Shown here piece by piece: positions 35,471-45,479 of a stretch of 64,000 nucleotides of DNA. This stretch comes from Vanrija pseudolonga (Eukaryota > Basidiomycota > Tremellomycetes > Trichosporonales > Trichosporonaceae): assembly GCF_020906515.1 (NCBI RefSeq), contig NC_085849.1, forward strand, positions 1,674,001-1,738,000. The letters are read 5' to 3'. The notes beneath the pieces are model-generated. The model saw only the letters and a program-made list of their open reading frames with translations, did not search any database and was not told where the DNA came from. Position 1 is the stretch's first letter; every line of letters begins with the position of its first letter. The translations under genes and the position numbers were made by a program.

Positions 35471-35485
35471 GGGGGGGGGGGGGGG
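35471..35485. repeat. poly-G tract (15)
   Basis: Run of 15 G, the longest homopolymer in the window; third such tract within 3 kb. Confidence 0.9.
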
Positions 35486-38400
35486 CAGCAGGGTGGGCAG
35501 CGAGCGAGCGAGCGGGCGTCGGCTCTGACGCTGGCCCGTCGAGGTCGGTCCTCATGCTGCATCCGGGGAAAGCATGTGCCCTGTGACAACAGTTACATAC
35601 AGCAGAGTCGACGACTGGGGCAGGGTGGACGCAGACACAAAACCCTGCAGGGACATCTGCATGTGATCAAGTGGGTGGGCTGCTGTATGCTAAACTGAGA
35701 ATAGAGTGGGGGAGCCTGCCTCGAGACAATGCCAACATTCCTTGGGTCCATGTGGCGGACGGGCGACGTCTGGGCAACCGACCATTGACATACCCCGATG
35801 TCCGTCTCCACGACGCAACCAACTGCTATTGGCACTCTGCACTCTCTGGTGTGTAATTAACCCCCCCATGTCGTCAGCTCGAGCATTATCGGTTCTTGCC
35901 GCGACGACGCTAGCCATAGTTTTTTGTGCGGCAGTGCGGCAGTGCCCAGACAGACGGACACTTGTCGTACGTGTACGTTTGATGTCAAATCGGCGCCAAA
36001 CCCAACCTGTACGATCGCAGTGCCGGCAGATCAGCTGCCAAGTTGGCCGAGTGGGTATTCACGTCGAGAAAGAGGGCGAGCGTGATTCGTGGAATCGATC
36101 GCGGCGGGCCGTCCGCGGCATGCGAAAGGATGCGAAACGCATTCGAGGCCTTCGTGGCAACCTGTCGGTCAGTTGGTCGGTCAACGCTGTCCTGTCTCCT
36201 CTTGCTGTGCGAAGGCCCCTCTTCTTTCTGCTGCTTGTCCGTAATGCAGGCCCTCGAGTGGGTCATCACGTACGTGTGCCGTTCGTCCCATGACCCCACG
36301 CGTCTTGGGCCATCACAGTCGGAAGCGACTACTGGCGTTAAAGTCGGCGGGCGCCGGTACGATGGCAACCGGGAGTCCACTGTGCCGTGCCGTCTTAGTT
36401 CGAGCAGATGGCTGTGCGGCGTCTTTTCTCACGCTGGTTGCCGCGCTTCCAAGCGCCTTGCTTGTGAGTTTCGAAAGCGTATACAGTAGCATGCGACTTG
36501 ACCTCTGGGCCTACGGCGAACAGCGACGACGACGGTTACGACGCCGGGCAGGATCCGGGCATCACCTCGGACGGGGCTAGTCACAGCCTTGTCGTAGCTC
36601 GCTCAGCCCCGACGTGACGTGGAAAAGGACGGTAATCCCGCACTCCGTACCCAGAATCCGATGGCAGCCAAGGCCGCCGAAAGCGGTGGGTTTAGCTAGT
36701 GCGTGTTCCGTGTTCCGCCGCACGCCCGTTCGGCATGTGCTCGGCATGCTACGTGGCCTTGTCGAGGGGGGTGTTCCTATTGGAGCGTGGAAGTACCTCG
36801 GCGCTATCACACCGATAAGAGACCGAGCGGCGAGTTTATTACGGTTGCCGCGGTGCAACCGCGGTCAGCAGACTGCATGCCCCATGGTCGGAGCCGGCGC
36901 GCGATTGGGTGTGTATGGGCTGCGAGGTCCACGTTCCTCGCCCATGCCGATGCCCCTGTCGTTCGGCAGCTAGCGATGCAAGAAGGTTTGGTCGCTCGGG
37001 TTGCGCGGGCCACTCTCTCTTGCTCGTCGAGTCTCTCGTGCTCTTCTGCCCCACAGCCGTGTACCTTGGATCTAAGGCTAACGCGGTCTCGGCCCCGGTG
37101 CCAATTTACATACGGCATAAGCTCACCCGTGGGGTTGTCGACGTCTTTGAAGCGGTTAGTCATGCCCTAGCCCCCTGCGTCGCGGGGACATGTGCTTGCA
37201 CAGTTGGGAGGTGTGAGAAGGCACCACAAACACAGCACGCACATGACTGCGTAGTTGGCAATCGGTGTGCTGTTTTGGATGCTGAGAGATACGAATTCAT
37301 CGAGTGGTATCCACGTTGCGGCAAGTGGGCTTCTGCGAGGTGCATGTGATCAGTGTGCATGTGGGTTTCGGCGTCATGGCCGCGCTGTCGTTGTTTCCGA
37401 TGAGCCGGGTTCACCGACGTCGGAACTAGGCAACGCAGTAGAGGGTGGATCTAACAATCTGTCCAAATTAAGATCCGAATCTAAGTGGAATGGGATACCG
37501 TGTGGCAGTCACTGGGCTGCAAGCTCTAAGAGACGACGAATGCATGGATACTCACTGTACTGCACAAGCCGCACGGCGTACGAACAGCTGCCATCTGTGG
37601 CACCGGTGCGTTGCTATGAGCAGCTTGGACGTGCCACTTCAGGGCGGACTCGGGGCGGCGACCCTCCTCGCCGCCACGGCCACATCGCCACAAGCAAGCA
37701 AACGCACACATGTATCGGGGCAAGCAGTGCATCCGACTCGCTTGCACTATCTTGGGCGCTGGCGGCACGGCCCTGGCGATCAGCGGCGCTCCGAGCTGAC
37801 GCCGGGGTCGGAGTAGCGGCAAGGGCCGGCGCTCAAACGCCGGTATCGCCCCCGCACCCGCCGCCACGCTCGGTTGCTCGCCCCCGCCCAGCTCGCCCCT
37901 CTACCGACTACGCCGTCGCTATCTATCCGTGCGAACGGTCCGTAGCCGCTATCGCATCTGGCGCATTCCTCCCGGCGGAACCATGGCGATGGGCAACGCG
38001 TATCATATGGATCCTGGGTGCCATGTTTGCCTCGGCTGCCGATGCCCATCTCGATAGCGGTTGAAAGGGCTGCGACGGGATGGCCGTTGTGTTTGGTGAC
38101 GCATGCCATCGTGACACAGCAGTCGCACTAGCCCAGAGATCAGAGTTACAGATCAGATCAGATCAAGTCAGATCGGTCCGTTTCGACGTGATACCGGCAC
38201 ACGGCCATTGCTTGTCCGTGGCGGTTAGTGTAGTCAGTGTTCAGTGTCCGCACTGCAGATCCACATCTGGATCTCATCGCCGGCTCCGTTATCGCTCCCT
38301 TCTCGCGTCTTTTATCCCTTCCAGTGGTCCGTGTGCACAGCAGTACCAAATCCGAATATCCGATCAGGCGTAGCACGCTGGTCCGTGCCCCGCCACCCCG

Positions 38401-39452
38401 CCACCACGCCACACCAGCACGAGCGGGAGTGGAAACCCGAACTCGCCTCCTTTTCCGACGTCCACCACAGCCTAACCTCACGCAGGCCTCTGGCACGGGT
38501 GTGACGCCCCGCTCGAGCCTCCTCGTGACGCAAGCACCACCACCCCAGATCCTAGGTCCGCACCGACTCCTTTTCCACCGGCCGCTTGCTGGATCCAGTA
38601 TCGAACAGCGGACAGGGCCGGTACCGAACAGAAGCATGGCCACCTTTGGTGCGAGGGTGGGTGACCCTGTTGTACTGCGACGAGGATGACGACACTCAGG
38701 CGGTCGTGTCAATGCGCAGGGATGACGCCGAGGCGTGGTGGGCTACAGCGCCTCGAAGACGTCGACGACAACGGCGGATCTCATCGGTTCGTCTCTGCGG
38801 GCAAGCTTCGTTTGGCAAATGTGAGACACTGCAACGTGTTGTGGTCCATACTCGCCCCATTCTGTCATGGGTTGGCCGCGGCCAAGTAAGCCAACAGGAG
38901 AGGGCCGTTGTTCAAGGGGGTCAGTCGTGCGACGGATGACTGTTGGAAGGGACATGTTGAATGGTCAGGTTCTCCATCTCGTCAGGTCCAATTGGCCCCA
39001 CTGCTGGGATGGGGTTTGAAGGACTGAATAGCCATCGATGTTGTCTCAGTCATTCGCCGGAGTCGACGAATGCAGGCACATTGAAGGTCAGTGGCACCTG
39101 ACGAGCTCGGCGGGTTGAAGGAGACTGCGGAGACCCAGTCACCGCGGCTGGCTGGGCGGCTGGTACAGTGTTCAGCCTAGATGTTCAGCCTAGAAGCACC
39201 TCCATCCATCCTTACCTCAAGCATACCCAGCGTGATTCCAGCAGCAGACTTGATGTTGCTGGTGTCAAGACCATCGTGACGCGACTGTCTCGAACCTCGG
39301 CTGATGGTGGTTCAAGTGCCACATCCGGCGTTACCTCCACCGCCGGATCCTTCAACGCGCCTCCATCTCTGTTGTCATTTCGAGGCCCACTGTAGATATT
39401 GTCTTTCAACCATCTTGCATTGCATTGCATTGCTGCACTCTACACTCCCAAC

Positions 39453-40818
39453 ATGACTGCATTGCTGCCGCCCAATCTCCTGCGGCTGTTCGCACCACGG
39501 CCGCAGCCGCCATACCTCAAGCCGCTCACGAAGGAGCCCTCGATCCGCGGCCCCGACAAGCTCGACGGCATTTCGAGCATCGTCAAGCGTCTGCGCGAAG
39601 AAGCCGAGGAAGCCGAGTACCAGGAAGGCCTGGAGGACAAGCCCAAGGTCAAGGCGGACGAGGACGGCGAGGACAAGAAGGCCGAGCTGCAGCAGCAAAT
39701 GGACGTTGACGGCGAGGACGGCGAAGTCAAGGAGGTCGTCAAGAAGGAGGTGCCAAAGGGCAAGGGGAAGAAGAAGGACCCTATCGCCGCTGCGGGTGTT
39801 ATTGGGCAAGAGGCCGTCAAGATGCGCCGAGAGCTGAGAAAAAAGCGCAAGGAGGAGTACAAGAAGAGCTCGGAGAAGCAGTGTAAGTGGTGCAGGAGGG
39901 AGTCACGAGGGCAGCGCTGACATGGCAGGGGACCCCAACCACGACAGCCACGTCGGCGGTGACCCGTACAAGACGCTCTTCATCTCGCGATTGGTGTGTA
40001 TTAGCCGCATGCTCGCAGGGGATTGTAACTGACAAAGCCACAGTCATCCAAGGCGACCGAGACGGACCTGCAACAGGAGTTTGATGTCTACGGCAAGATC
40101 GACAAGATCCACATCATCCGCGACCGCAAGGGCAAGAGCAGGAACTATGCGTTTATCGTGTATGAGCGCGAGCGCGACATGAAAGCGGCATACAAGGACG
40201 CAGACGGCATTCCAATTCACCACAAGAAGATTGTCGTCGACGTCGAGCGAGGACGCACCGTCAAGGGCTGGAAGCCACGAAAGCTCGGCGGCGGACTGGG
40301 AGGTCGACCCAAGCCAGTCGACCCGGCAACACAGTTCGGCTTTGGCGGGCCACCTGGTGGTGGATTCCGGGGTGGATTCCGTGGTGGCTTCCGCGGCGGG
40401 TTCCGTGGAGGACCACCTGGAGGTGGTGGATTCCGCGGCGGAGGAGGAGGTTTCCGCGGTGGACCGCCCGGCGGCGGCGGCGGCTTCCGCGGCGGGTACG
40501 GTGGTGGCGGACCACCTGGAGGAGGAGGCTTTGGTGGTCCTCGCGGACCTCCAGGGGGCGGATTCGGCGGCGGAGGTGGCGGCGGTGGCTACGGGTGAGT
40601 AAATCCAGTCGTGTGACTGATCAAGCTGACATTGTATTAGTGGCCCACCTGGCGGCGGCGGTGGTGGTGGTGGCTATGGCGGATCGAACGGTTACGGCGA
40701 CGGCCCTGGCGGAGGCGGTGGCTTCAAGAGGGAGTACGGCGCCCCCGGCGGTGGTGGAGGGTATGGAGGCGGCGGCAGCAGCTACGACGACCGCGACTCG
40801 AAGCGGCCACGATACTAG
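39453..40818 (+). CDS. U1 snRNP 70 kDa protein (U1-70K)
   Basis: Core protein of U1 snRNP that binds stem-loop I of U1 snRNA and defines 5' splice sites. About 400 aa in four exons; ATG at 39453. The N-terminus [20 protein letters not shown] + [10 protein letters not shown] is the canonical U1-70K opening. A charged linker ([20 protein letters not shown]) follows. [20 protein letters not shown] (RNP2 included) joins over an intron to [20 protein letters not shown] and [20 protein letters not shown] (RNP1). The post-RRM helix [20 protein letters not shown] is typical. The C-terminus is unusual: GGFRGG and GPPGGGG repeats to [12 protein letters not shown], instead of a long RS/RD tail. Introns: GTAAGTGG after SEKQ, GTGTGTAT after ISRL, GTGAGTAA within the Gly-rich tail. 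Family call is secure. Confidence 0.95.
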
Positions 40819-41467
40819 ATCAGTCGTGCGTCGCCGAGGATGTGTAGGTAGGGCGGGGATGTGGGGCAGACGTGCAGCGCGCGCGAGCGCGCAAGATGCC
40901 GTGACACTGCGGCCAGGTCAAGTATGTACTAGCACTGTGGGTTCAACTCACCAGGCTTCGATGTCAAGAGTAGCAAGCGAGCGTTGGTAGATGGTAGGTG
41001 GTAGGCGGTAGGTTGCACGCGTGGCACAGCACCGTGCTGGTAGGTCCACAGGCAGAGGACAGACACGGAGACGACGAGCAGAGACGAGTGCAGAGGTGGG
41101 TATGGTAGGTGCAGGCTGCTTGTGCCACACCGCCAGCCCAAGGTCCCCCACACACGGCACACATCACATCCCGCTACATATCCCGCTACATGTGAGTAGC
41201 GTGCGTGCGGTCGAAGACAGCATTGGTGTAGGTCCGCAACCAGGGTGGGTATGGTAGGTGTTGCGCTGCGACACACAGCCGGAACGGTGCCTCCGTCAAG
41301 TGCCTACTGACGCACTGACATGGCGATAGGGTATAGACAGTAGAATGCAGCTATGGATGCAAGTTCAACAGAGTAGGCGTAGGGCCACAAGGTGCACCAG
41401 CCACAACCAATCGAGCACATACTAACATCGTCACGATCTGTACAACAAACACAACACAACACAACGC

Positions 41468-41528
<61 letters not shown>

Positions 41529-41534
41529 TGTTCG
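40819..41534. other. convergent intergenic stretch
   Basis: Between the U1-70K stop (+) and the stop of the first PPxY-family gene (-). It contains short repeats of GGTAGG/GGTATGGTAGGT (about 40990-41010, 41098-41110, 41247-41260) and a tetranucleotide microsatellite. No gene. Confidence 0.5.
41468..41528. repeat. ACGC/CGCA tetranucleotide microsatellite
   Basis: About 15 tandem copies of CGCA, ending 7 bp before the stop codon of the minus-strand gene at 41535, so it sits in its 3' UTR. Confidence 0.95.
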
Positions 41535-42706
41535 CTACGGCAGCTTGCTCATGAGCAGCCACGTGTCCATGTCGCCAATGTCGTCGTTCATCGTCGCGCT
41601 CATGTCGATCGTGCGCAGCTCGTACCCGTACGCGTCCATCGTGGAAATCAGATTGAGCGCGAGGATGCGCGCCGCGCTGACCTGCTGCCCCTGCGACGTG
41701 ATCCACGGGTTGCCCTTGAGCTTGACCTGTGTTGCGCCGCGCTCCTTTTCGCGGGTTTCTTGGATGCCGTAGGGCCACGAGTTCTGCGGTGGGCGTAAGT
41801 AGGTTGACGACGAGGGGTGACGGGGGTGGGTGAAGGTGCCACACGCCACACCACCCCACACACTCACATGCACCACCTGCACAAACGCCGCCTTGATCGC
41901 CTCGTTCGGCGGGTCGATAATCCGCACCTTGTCGTACTCGTTGAACGTGATGCTGAAGATTGAGCGCTGGACGGGGGGTCCCGAGCGGAAGATGAGCGTG
42001 TCCTTGTCCCATTGCTGTGTGGCATCAGCGCCGTGCCCGCCACCGCCTTGAGCGCCCACACACACCTTCTTGCTCATGTCGGCCGTAGAGTCCAGATGCC
42101 AGCCGTTGCTCGACATGCCGAACAGCAGGTGGATCATGAAGCGGCGGCTCGGGATCGCCTCCTTGCCCTGCCCGTACCACGGGTTGCCGCGGCACTTGAT
42201 CTCGAACGCGCGCGTGTTGCCGCCGTGCCCGTCGAGGAAGTACCTGTGTAGCCGTCAGCGCCCCACACAGCCTCGCTGACGCCGACGCACTGCTGCTGGA
42301 TACCCTGCGGCCACGCGCGGGTCACAATCTCGCTCAGCACCGTGCTCATGTGCTCTGGGAAGTTGAGCAGCCGGATCTTGTCCGTCGAGGAGAGGAGCAT
42401 CGCCGCGAACGCGGGCGGCGAGGCGCTCGGCCCCGCCGCTGGCGGTGGCGGCGGCGCGCTCGCTGCTGCCGGCGGGGGCGGGAGAGGGGCCTTGATGTCC
42501 GCCGCTGGCGGGGGCGGGAGCGGCGCCTTGACGTCCGGCTTCCAGCTGCCGCCGCTGCGGTCGACGACGTCGTGGCCGCCGCCTTGCCCGCCTAGCCGGT
42601 GGACCGGGTCGTTGCCGTAGTATGGCGGTGGCTGGGCCGCACCGCCGCCGCCACCACCGCCTGGCGTGATGTTGTTGCTGCTTGCCTTGTTGCTGAAGAT
42701 GCCCAT
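41535..42706 (-). CDS. PPxY-containing duplicated-domain protein, copy A
   Basis: Unrecognised family; about 330 aa in four exons, ATG at 42706. The N-terminus MGIFSNKASSNNITPGGG is followed by a PPxY motif (AAQPPPYYGND) and a Pro/Ala-rich linker. Then two related units of about 100 residues. Unit 1: DKIRLLNFPEHMSTVLSEIV ... WPQGIQ ... FEIKCRGNPWYGQGKEAIPS ... SNGWHLDSTADMSKK|QWDKDTLIF. Unit 2: DKVRIIDPPNEAIKAAFVQV ... SWPYGIQ ... QVKLKGNPWITSQGQQ ... AYGYELRTIDMS ... DMDTWLLMSKLP*. The parallel blocks DK[IV]R, W-P-x-GIQ, K-G-NPW, G[WY]-x-L and D-[TM]DT show an internal duplication. Introns: donor GTGCGTCG after GIQQQ, GTGTGTGT after MSKK, and GTGAGTGT just before NSWP. PPxY motifs bind WW domains of Rsp5/NEDD4 ligases; a ubiquitin-adaptor role is inference. 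Confidence 0.8.
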
Positions 42707-42760
42707 GGTTTGTGAGTAAGTACGGCTTGAGGGCAACGATGGCCGCGAGCGACTGGCGCC

Positions 42761-42770
42761 TTCTTATATT
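42761..42770 (-). promoter_or_regulatory. TATA-like element of copy A
   Basis: AATATAAGAA on the minus strand, about 55-65 bp upstream of the ATG at 42706. A-T run in otherwise GC-rich sequence at a plausible distance; functional status is inferred. Confidence 0.4.
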
Positions 42771-43047
42771 GCGGCCTTGCGGGCTGGCGAAACTCAAGTG
42801 CCCGTCTCCGTGCGTCGTCAATAACATTCCCCGGCTTGGCGCGTCCAGCCATGACGGCACCTAGGCACCGACGGACAGGTGCCCCGAGGCAGTGTTTACA
42901 AGTGTCACAGAATTACATCGCTATCTCAAGGCAGTGCATGCGACCCACCATGAGCCAAATGGCTAGCTACACATCGGCATCCATGTATGCGGATGACACT
43001 GGCCCACACCGGTCCCCCGCATGTACGGCACGCCACCCGACTCCAGC

Positions 43048-44000
43048 TCACACGTCCTCCCGGCCCGTGAGGAACCAAGTATCGACTAGAGAGTCAGCAA
43101 CAGACGTCGCCCGCGCACGCACCGCTCGTCACGTCCGAGTTCTCCCCTCCACCAGTCCCCTGGTCCATGCCGATGCTGCCAAACACCTCGTAGCCCAGGC
43201 CGTCAAACGTCTCGAGCAGCTCGTGCAGCGCAAGCCGGATAGGAATCTCGTCCTTTCGTCCTGGCGTGCTGTGGCCACAGTCAGCTCGCGATCGCCGCGC
43301 TGCACGCCACGGCTCGCTCCTCACAATGGGTAACCTTTCAGCTTGAACTCGTGCACACGTGGTGCGATGGCTTCGGATTTCTGCACACCAGCCGGCCAGT
43401 TCTGAACGTATCAGTCGGATCAGCGCCACGCCTCTGGCGGGTGGCACGACTCACACTGAACAGGCGGACAAACTGCGCGGTAACAGCCTCTGGCGCATCA
43501 ATGATCCGGATGCGATCGCTCGACCAGAAGGAAACCACAAAGAACGTGCGCTCGACGCGCTGGCCCTCGTCGCGGAAGTAGAGAGTGTCCGTGTTGTTCG
43601 CCGAGTGCGCCGTGCCCGTGTTGGCCGCCAGGCCCCATCCCTCAGCCAGCATGGCCGAGAGGATGCGCATCACCAGCCGGCACGCTGGGATCGAGTCGTT
43701 CTTGCCCTTGACAGTCCACGGGTTGCCCTTGAGCTTGTACTCCACTCCGCCGTTGCCCAGCTCCTCGACCTTCTGGATCCCCTTGCTCCACTCTGATGGG
43801 ATCAGTTTACCGAGCAGCTGGTACACGTCCGAGGGGAAGCCGAGCGCCATTATGCGGTCCGACCTGCGCAGCGTGAGCGATCCGACCTTGCGCCGTCGGA
43901 ACGGGGTCGCCGAAGCTGAAGATGAAGACGCGTGTGCTGGTGGTGGCGGACCGCCTTTGCTGACAGCATCGTGGTAGGACGGTGGTGGGGCCTTGGACAT
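43048..44000 (-). CDS. PPxY-containing duplicated-domain protein, copy B
   Basis: Second member of the same unrecognised family; about 275 aa, ATG at 44000. PPxY lies right at the start (MSKAPPPSYHDAVSKGG). Unit 1: SDRIMALGFPSDVYQLLGKL ... EWSKGIQKVEELG ... EYKLKGNPWTVKGKNDS ... AEGWGLAANTGTAHS ... NTDTLYFRDEGQ. Unit 2: SDRIRIIDAPEAVTAQFVRL + FS|NWPAGVQKSEAI ... HEFKLKGYPFTPGRKDE ... GYEVFGSIGMDQGTG. A last small exon, after donor GTGCGTGC and acceptor CTCTCTAG, adds VDTWFLTGREDV*, the match to DTWLLMSKLP in copy A. Reading past that donor instead gives a stop at 43094, so the end is 43048 or 43094. Introns before NWP and after GYPF are shared with copy C. Confidence 0.78.
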
Positions 44001-44553
44001 GTCAACAGTCGTGAATGGTGAGTTGGAGGATTCAATGTGGATGCGGTGTTTGTGTGTACCTGTGCTGATTCTCGCATCGATGGAATGTGGACAGAAGGAA
44101 GACTGCGAAGGATGGGGGTGTTGACCTGCACAGCTTATGACGTCGTGCCGCGATCTACAAAGTCACTGGGCGAGTATTCGGTCGGCGCGTCGCCCCCGGT
44201 GTGAGCACGAGGTCCATACTGTTACCACAGGGTACATGGGTACAACACCGACCTCGGTATCGAGCTCGGGAACTACACATGTATGATCCCCCATGCTCGG
44301 GCGTGGGGCACATTCAATCCTCAACCTGCCGCCGGCCCGAGGACGCGAGGACGCCCAGACGCGACGCGCGCGACTGCCTTGCTTCCGTTTCAGCCACGTG
44401 TTTCCACGTGACTTGCCTTCGAGTCGAGATCGTCGAGACTTGCCGCGTCGGATTGTTCATCTTCTGGTCGGTCGGTTGGGTTGTTGGCCAAACACAACTT
44501 GAGCACTCACTCCTTCCACTCCTTCCTCTCACACACCTCAAGACCATCTCAAC
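44001..44553. other. divergent promoter region between copy B and purU
   Basis: Separates the copy B start (-) from the deformylase start (+). The last about 80 bases before the plus-strand ATG are CT-rich (CTCACTCCTTCCACTCCTTC), typical of a fungal 5' leader. No exon. Confidence 0.5.
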
Positions 44554-45411
44554 ATGGCCAAGGTCGACCACATCCTCACCCTCTCGTGCCCCGACAGGCC
44601 CGGCATTGTCCACGCCGTCACCGGTGTGCTTGCCTCGCTCGAGCTCAACATTCTCGACCTGCAGCAGTTCTCGGACCCAGTCTCGGACAAGTTCTTCATG
44701 CGCGTGCACTTTGGCTTCACCGAGTCGGACGAGGCTTCCCAGCTCAAGCAGCCATTTGAAGAACTGTCGACAAAGTTTTCGTTCGACTACTACGTGATCC
44801 GCCCCGCCGCGCGCAAGACCCGCGTCCTCATCATGGTGTCCAAGATCGGACACTGCCTGAACGACCTGCTGTTCCGCATCAAGGAGGGCAAGCTCAACGT
44901 CGAGGTCCCCATCATCGTCTCCAACCACCCCGATTTCGCCCAGCTCGCTGCCAACTACGGCATCGAGTTCCGTCACCTCCCCGTCACCAAGGACACAAAG
45001 GACACGAATACGCAGCAGATTCTCGACGTTGTCAAGGAGTTCGACATTGAGCTCGTTGTCCTCGCCCGTTACATGCAGGTTCTCACGCCTCGTCTCTGTT
45101 CCGAGATGAGCGGCCGCATCATCAACATTCACCACTCGTTCTTGCCTAGCTTCAAGGGCGCCAAGCCCTATCACCAGGCCTACGAGCGCGGCGTCAAGAC
45201 CATTGGTGCGACCGCCCACTTTGTCACGGCAGACCTTGACGAGGGACCCATCATCGAGCAGCGTGTTGCTCGTGTCGACCACGCAATGAGCCCCAAGGAG
45301 CTCGTCGAGGAGGGCTCCAACATCGAGAGCCAGGTACTGGCAGCTGCTGTCAAGTGGACAACGGAGGGACGAGTGTTCCTCAACAAAACGAAGACGGTTG
45401 TCTTCGCTTAG
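44554..45411 (+). CDS. formyltetrahydrofolate deformylase (PurU)
   Basis: Hydrolyses 10-formyltetrahydrofolate to tetrahydrofolate and formate, balancing one-carbon pools for purine synthesis. A single uninterrupted frame of 285 aa, the usual PurU length. Residues 5-80 are an ACT domain (LTLSCPDRPGIVHAVTGVLA). The formyltransferase domain runs from TRVLIMVSKIGHCLNDLLFR through VPIIVSNHPDFAQLAANYGI to the catalytic region IINIHHSFLPSFKGAKPYHQ (Asn/His) and GATAHFVTADLDEGPIIEQR (Asp). It has no intron, unlike every other full-length gene in the window, and PurU is mainly a bacterial family, so bacterial ancestry is plausible. It lies between copies B and C of the PPxY family, convergent with C at 69 bp. 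No mitochondrial presequence is evident. Confidence 0.95.
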   Translation: MAKVDHILTLSCPDRPGIVHAVTGVLASLELNILDLQQFSDPVSDKFFMRVHFGFTESDEASQLKQPFEELSTKFSFDYYVIRPAARKTRVLIMVSKIGHCLNDLLFRIKEGKLNVEVPIIVSNHPDFAQLAANYGIEFRHLPVTKDTKDTNTQQILDVVKEFDIELVVLARYMQVLTPRLCSEMSGRIINIHHSFLPSFKGAKPYHQAYERGVKTIGATAHFVTADLDEGPIIEQRVARVDHAMSPKELVEEGSNIESQVLAAAVKWTTEGRVFLNKTKTVVFA

Positions 45412-45479
45412 ACGTCGCCGACAACGGTGGTGGCAAGTCGTTGCTCCGATGTACCGTTTATTCGGCAGCGATAAGGGAT

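Larger units (their letters stand above)
32155..39452. other. gene desert upstream of the TEA regulator
   Basis: About 7.3 kb without a supported protein gene, between the readable 5' part of the TEA gene (-) and U1-70K (+). The part next to the TEA gene (to about 34.2 kb) is G-rich with long poly-G tracts and likely carries its leader exons and introns; one possible donor lies at 32217. From about 34.7 to 39.2 kb the composition is more even, with many short open frames, none giving a recognisable domain. A GATCA-rich cluster occurs at about 38130-38180. A weak two-exon reading near 36.8-37.16 kb (-), beginning MTNRFKDVDNPT, is noted but not called. Confidence 0.45.

Noticed and set aside
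36030-36120. tRNA-like A box (GGCCGAGTGGGTA) on +
   Set aside because: No B box at the proper distance and no acceptor stem.
36577-37163. possible two-exon minus-strand gene starting MTNRFKDVDNPT
   Set aside because: An intron can be drawn (GTGAGCTT...GCGTTAG) giving ALDPRYTAVGQKSTRDST, but the frame ends within about 80 residues and no family fits. Kept only as a lead for the desert.
37255-38064. 269-codon open frame on + in the desert
   Set aside because: No domain, irregular composition, no splice or leader support; other frames are almost as open.
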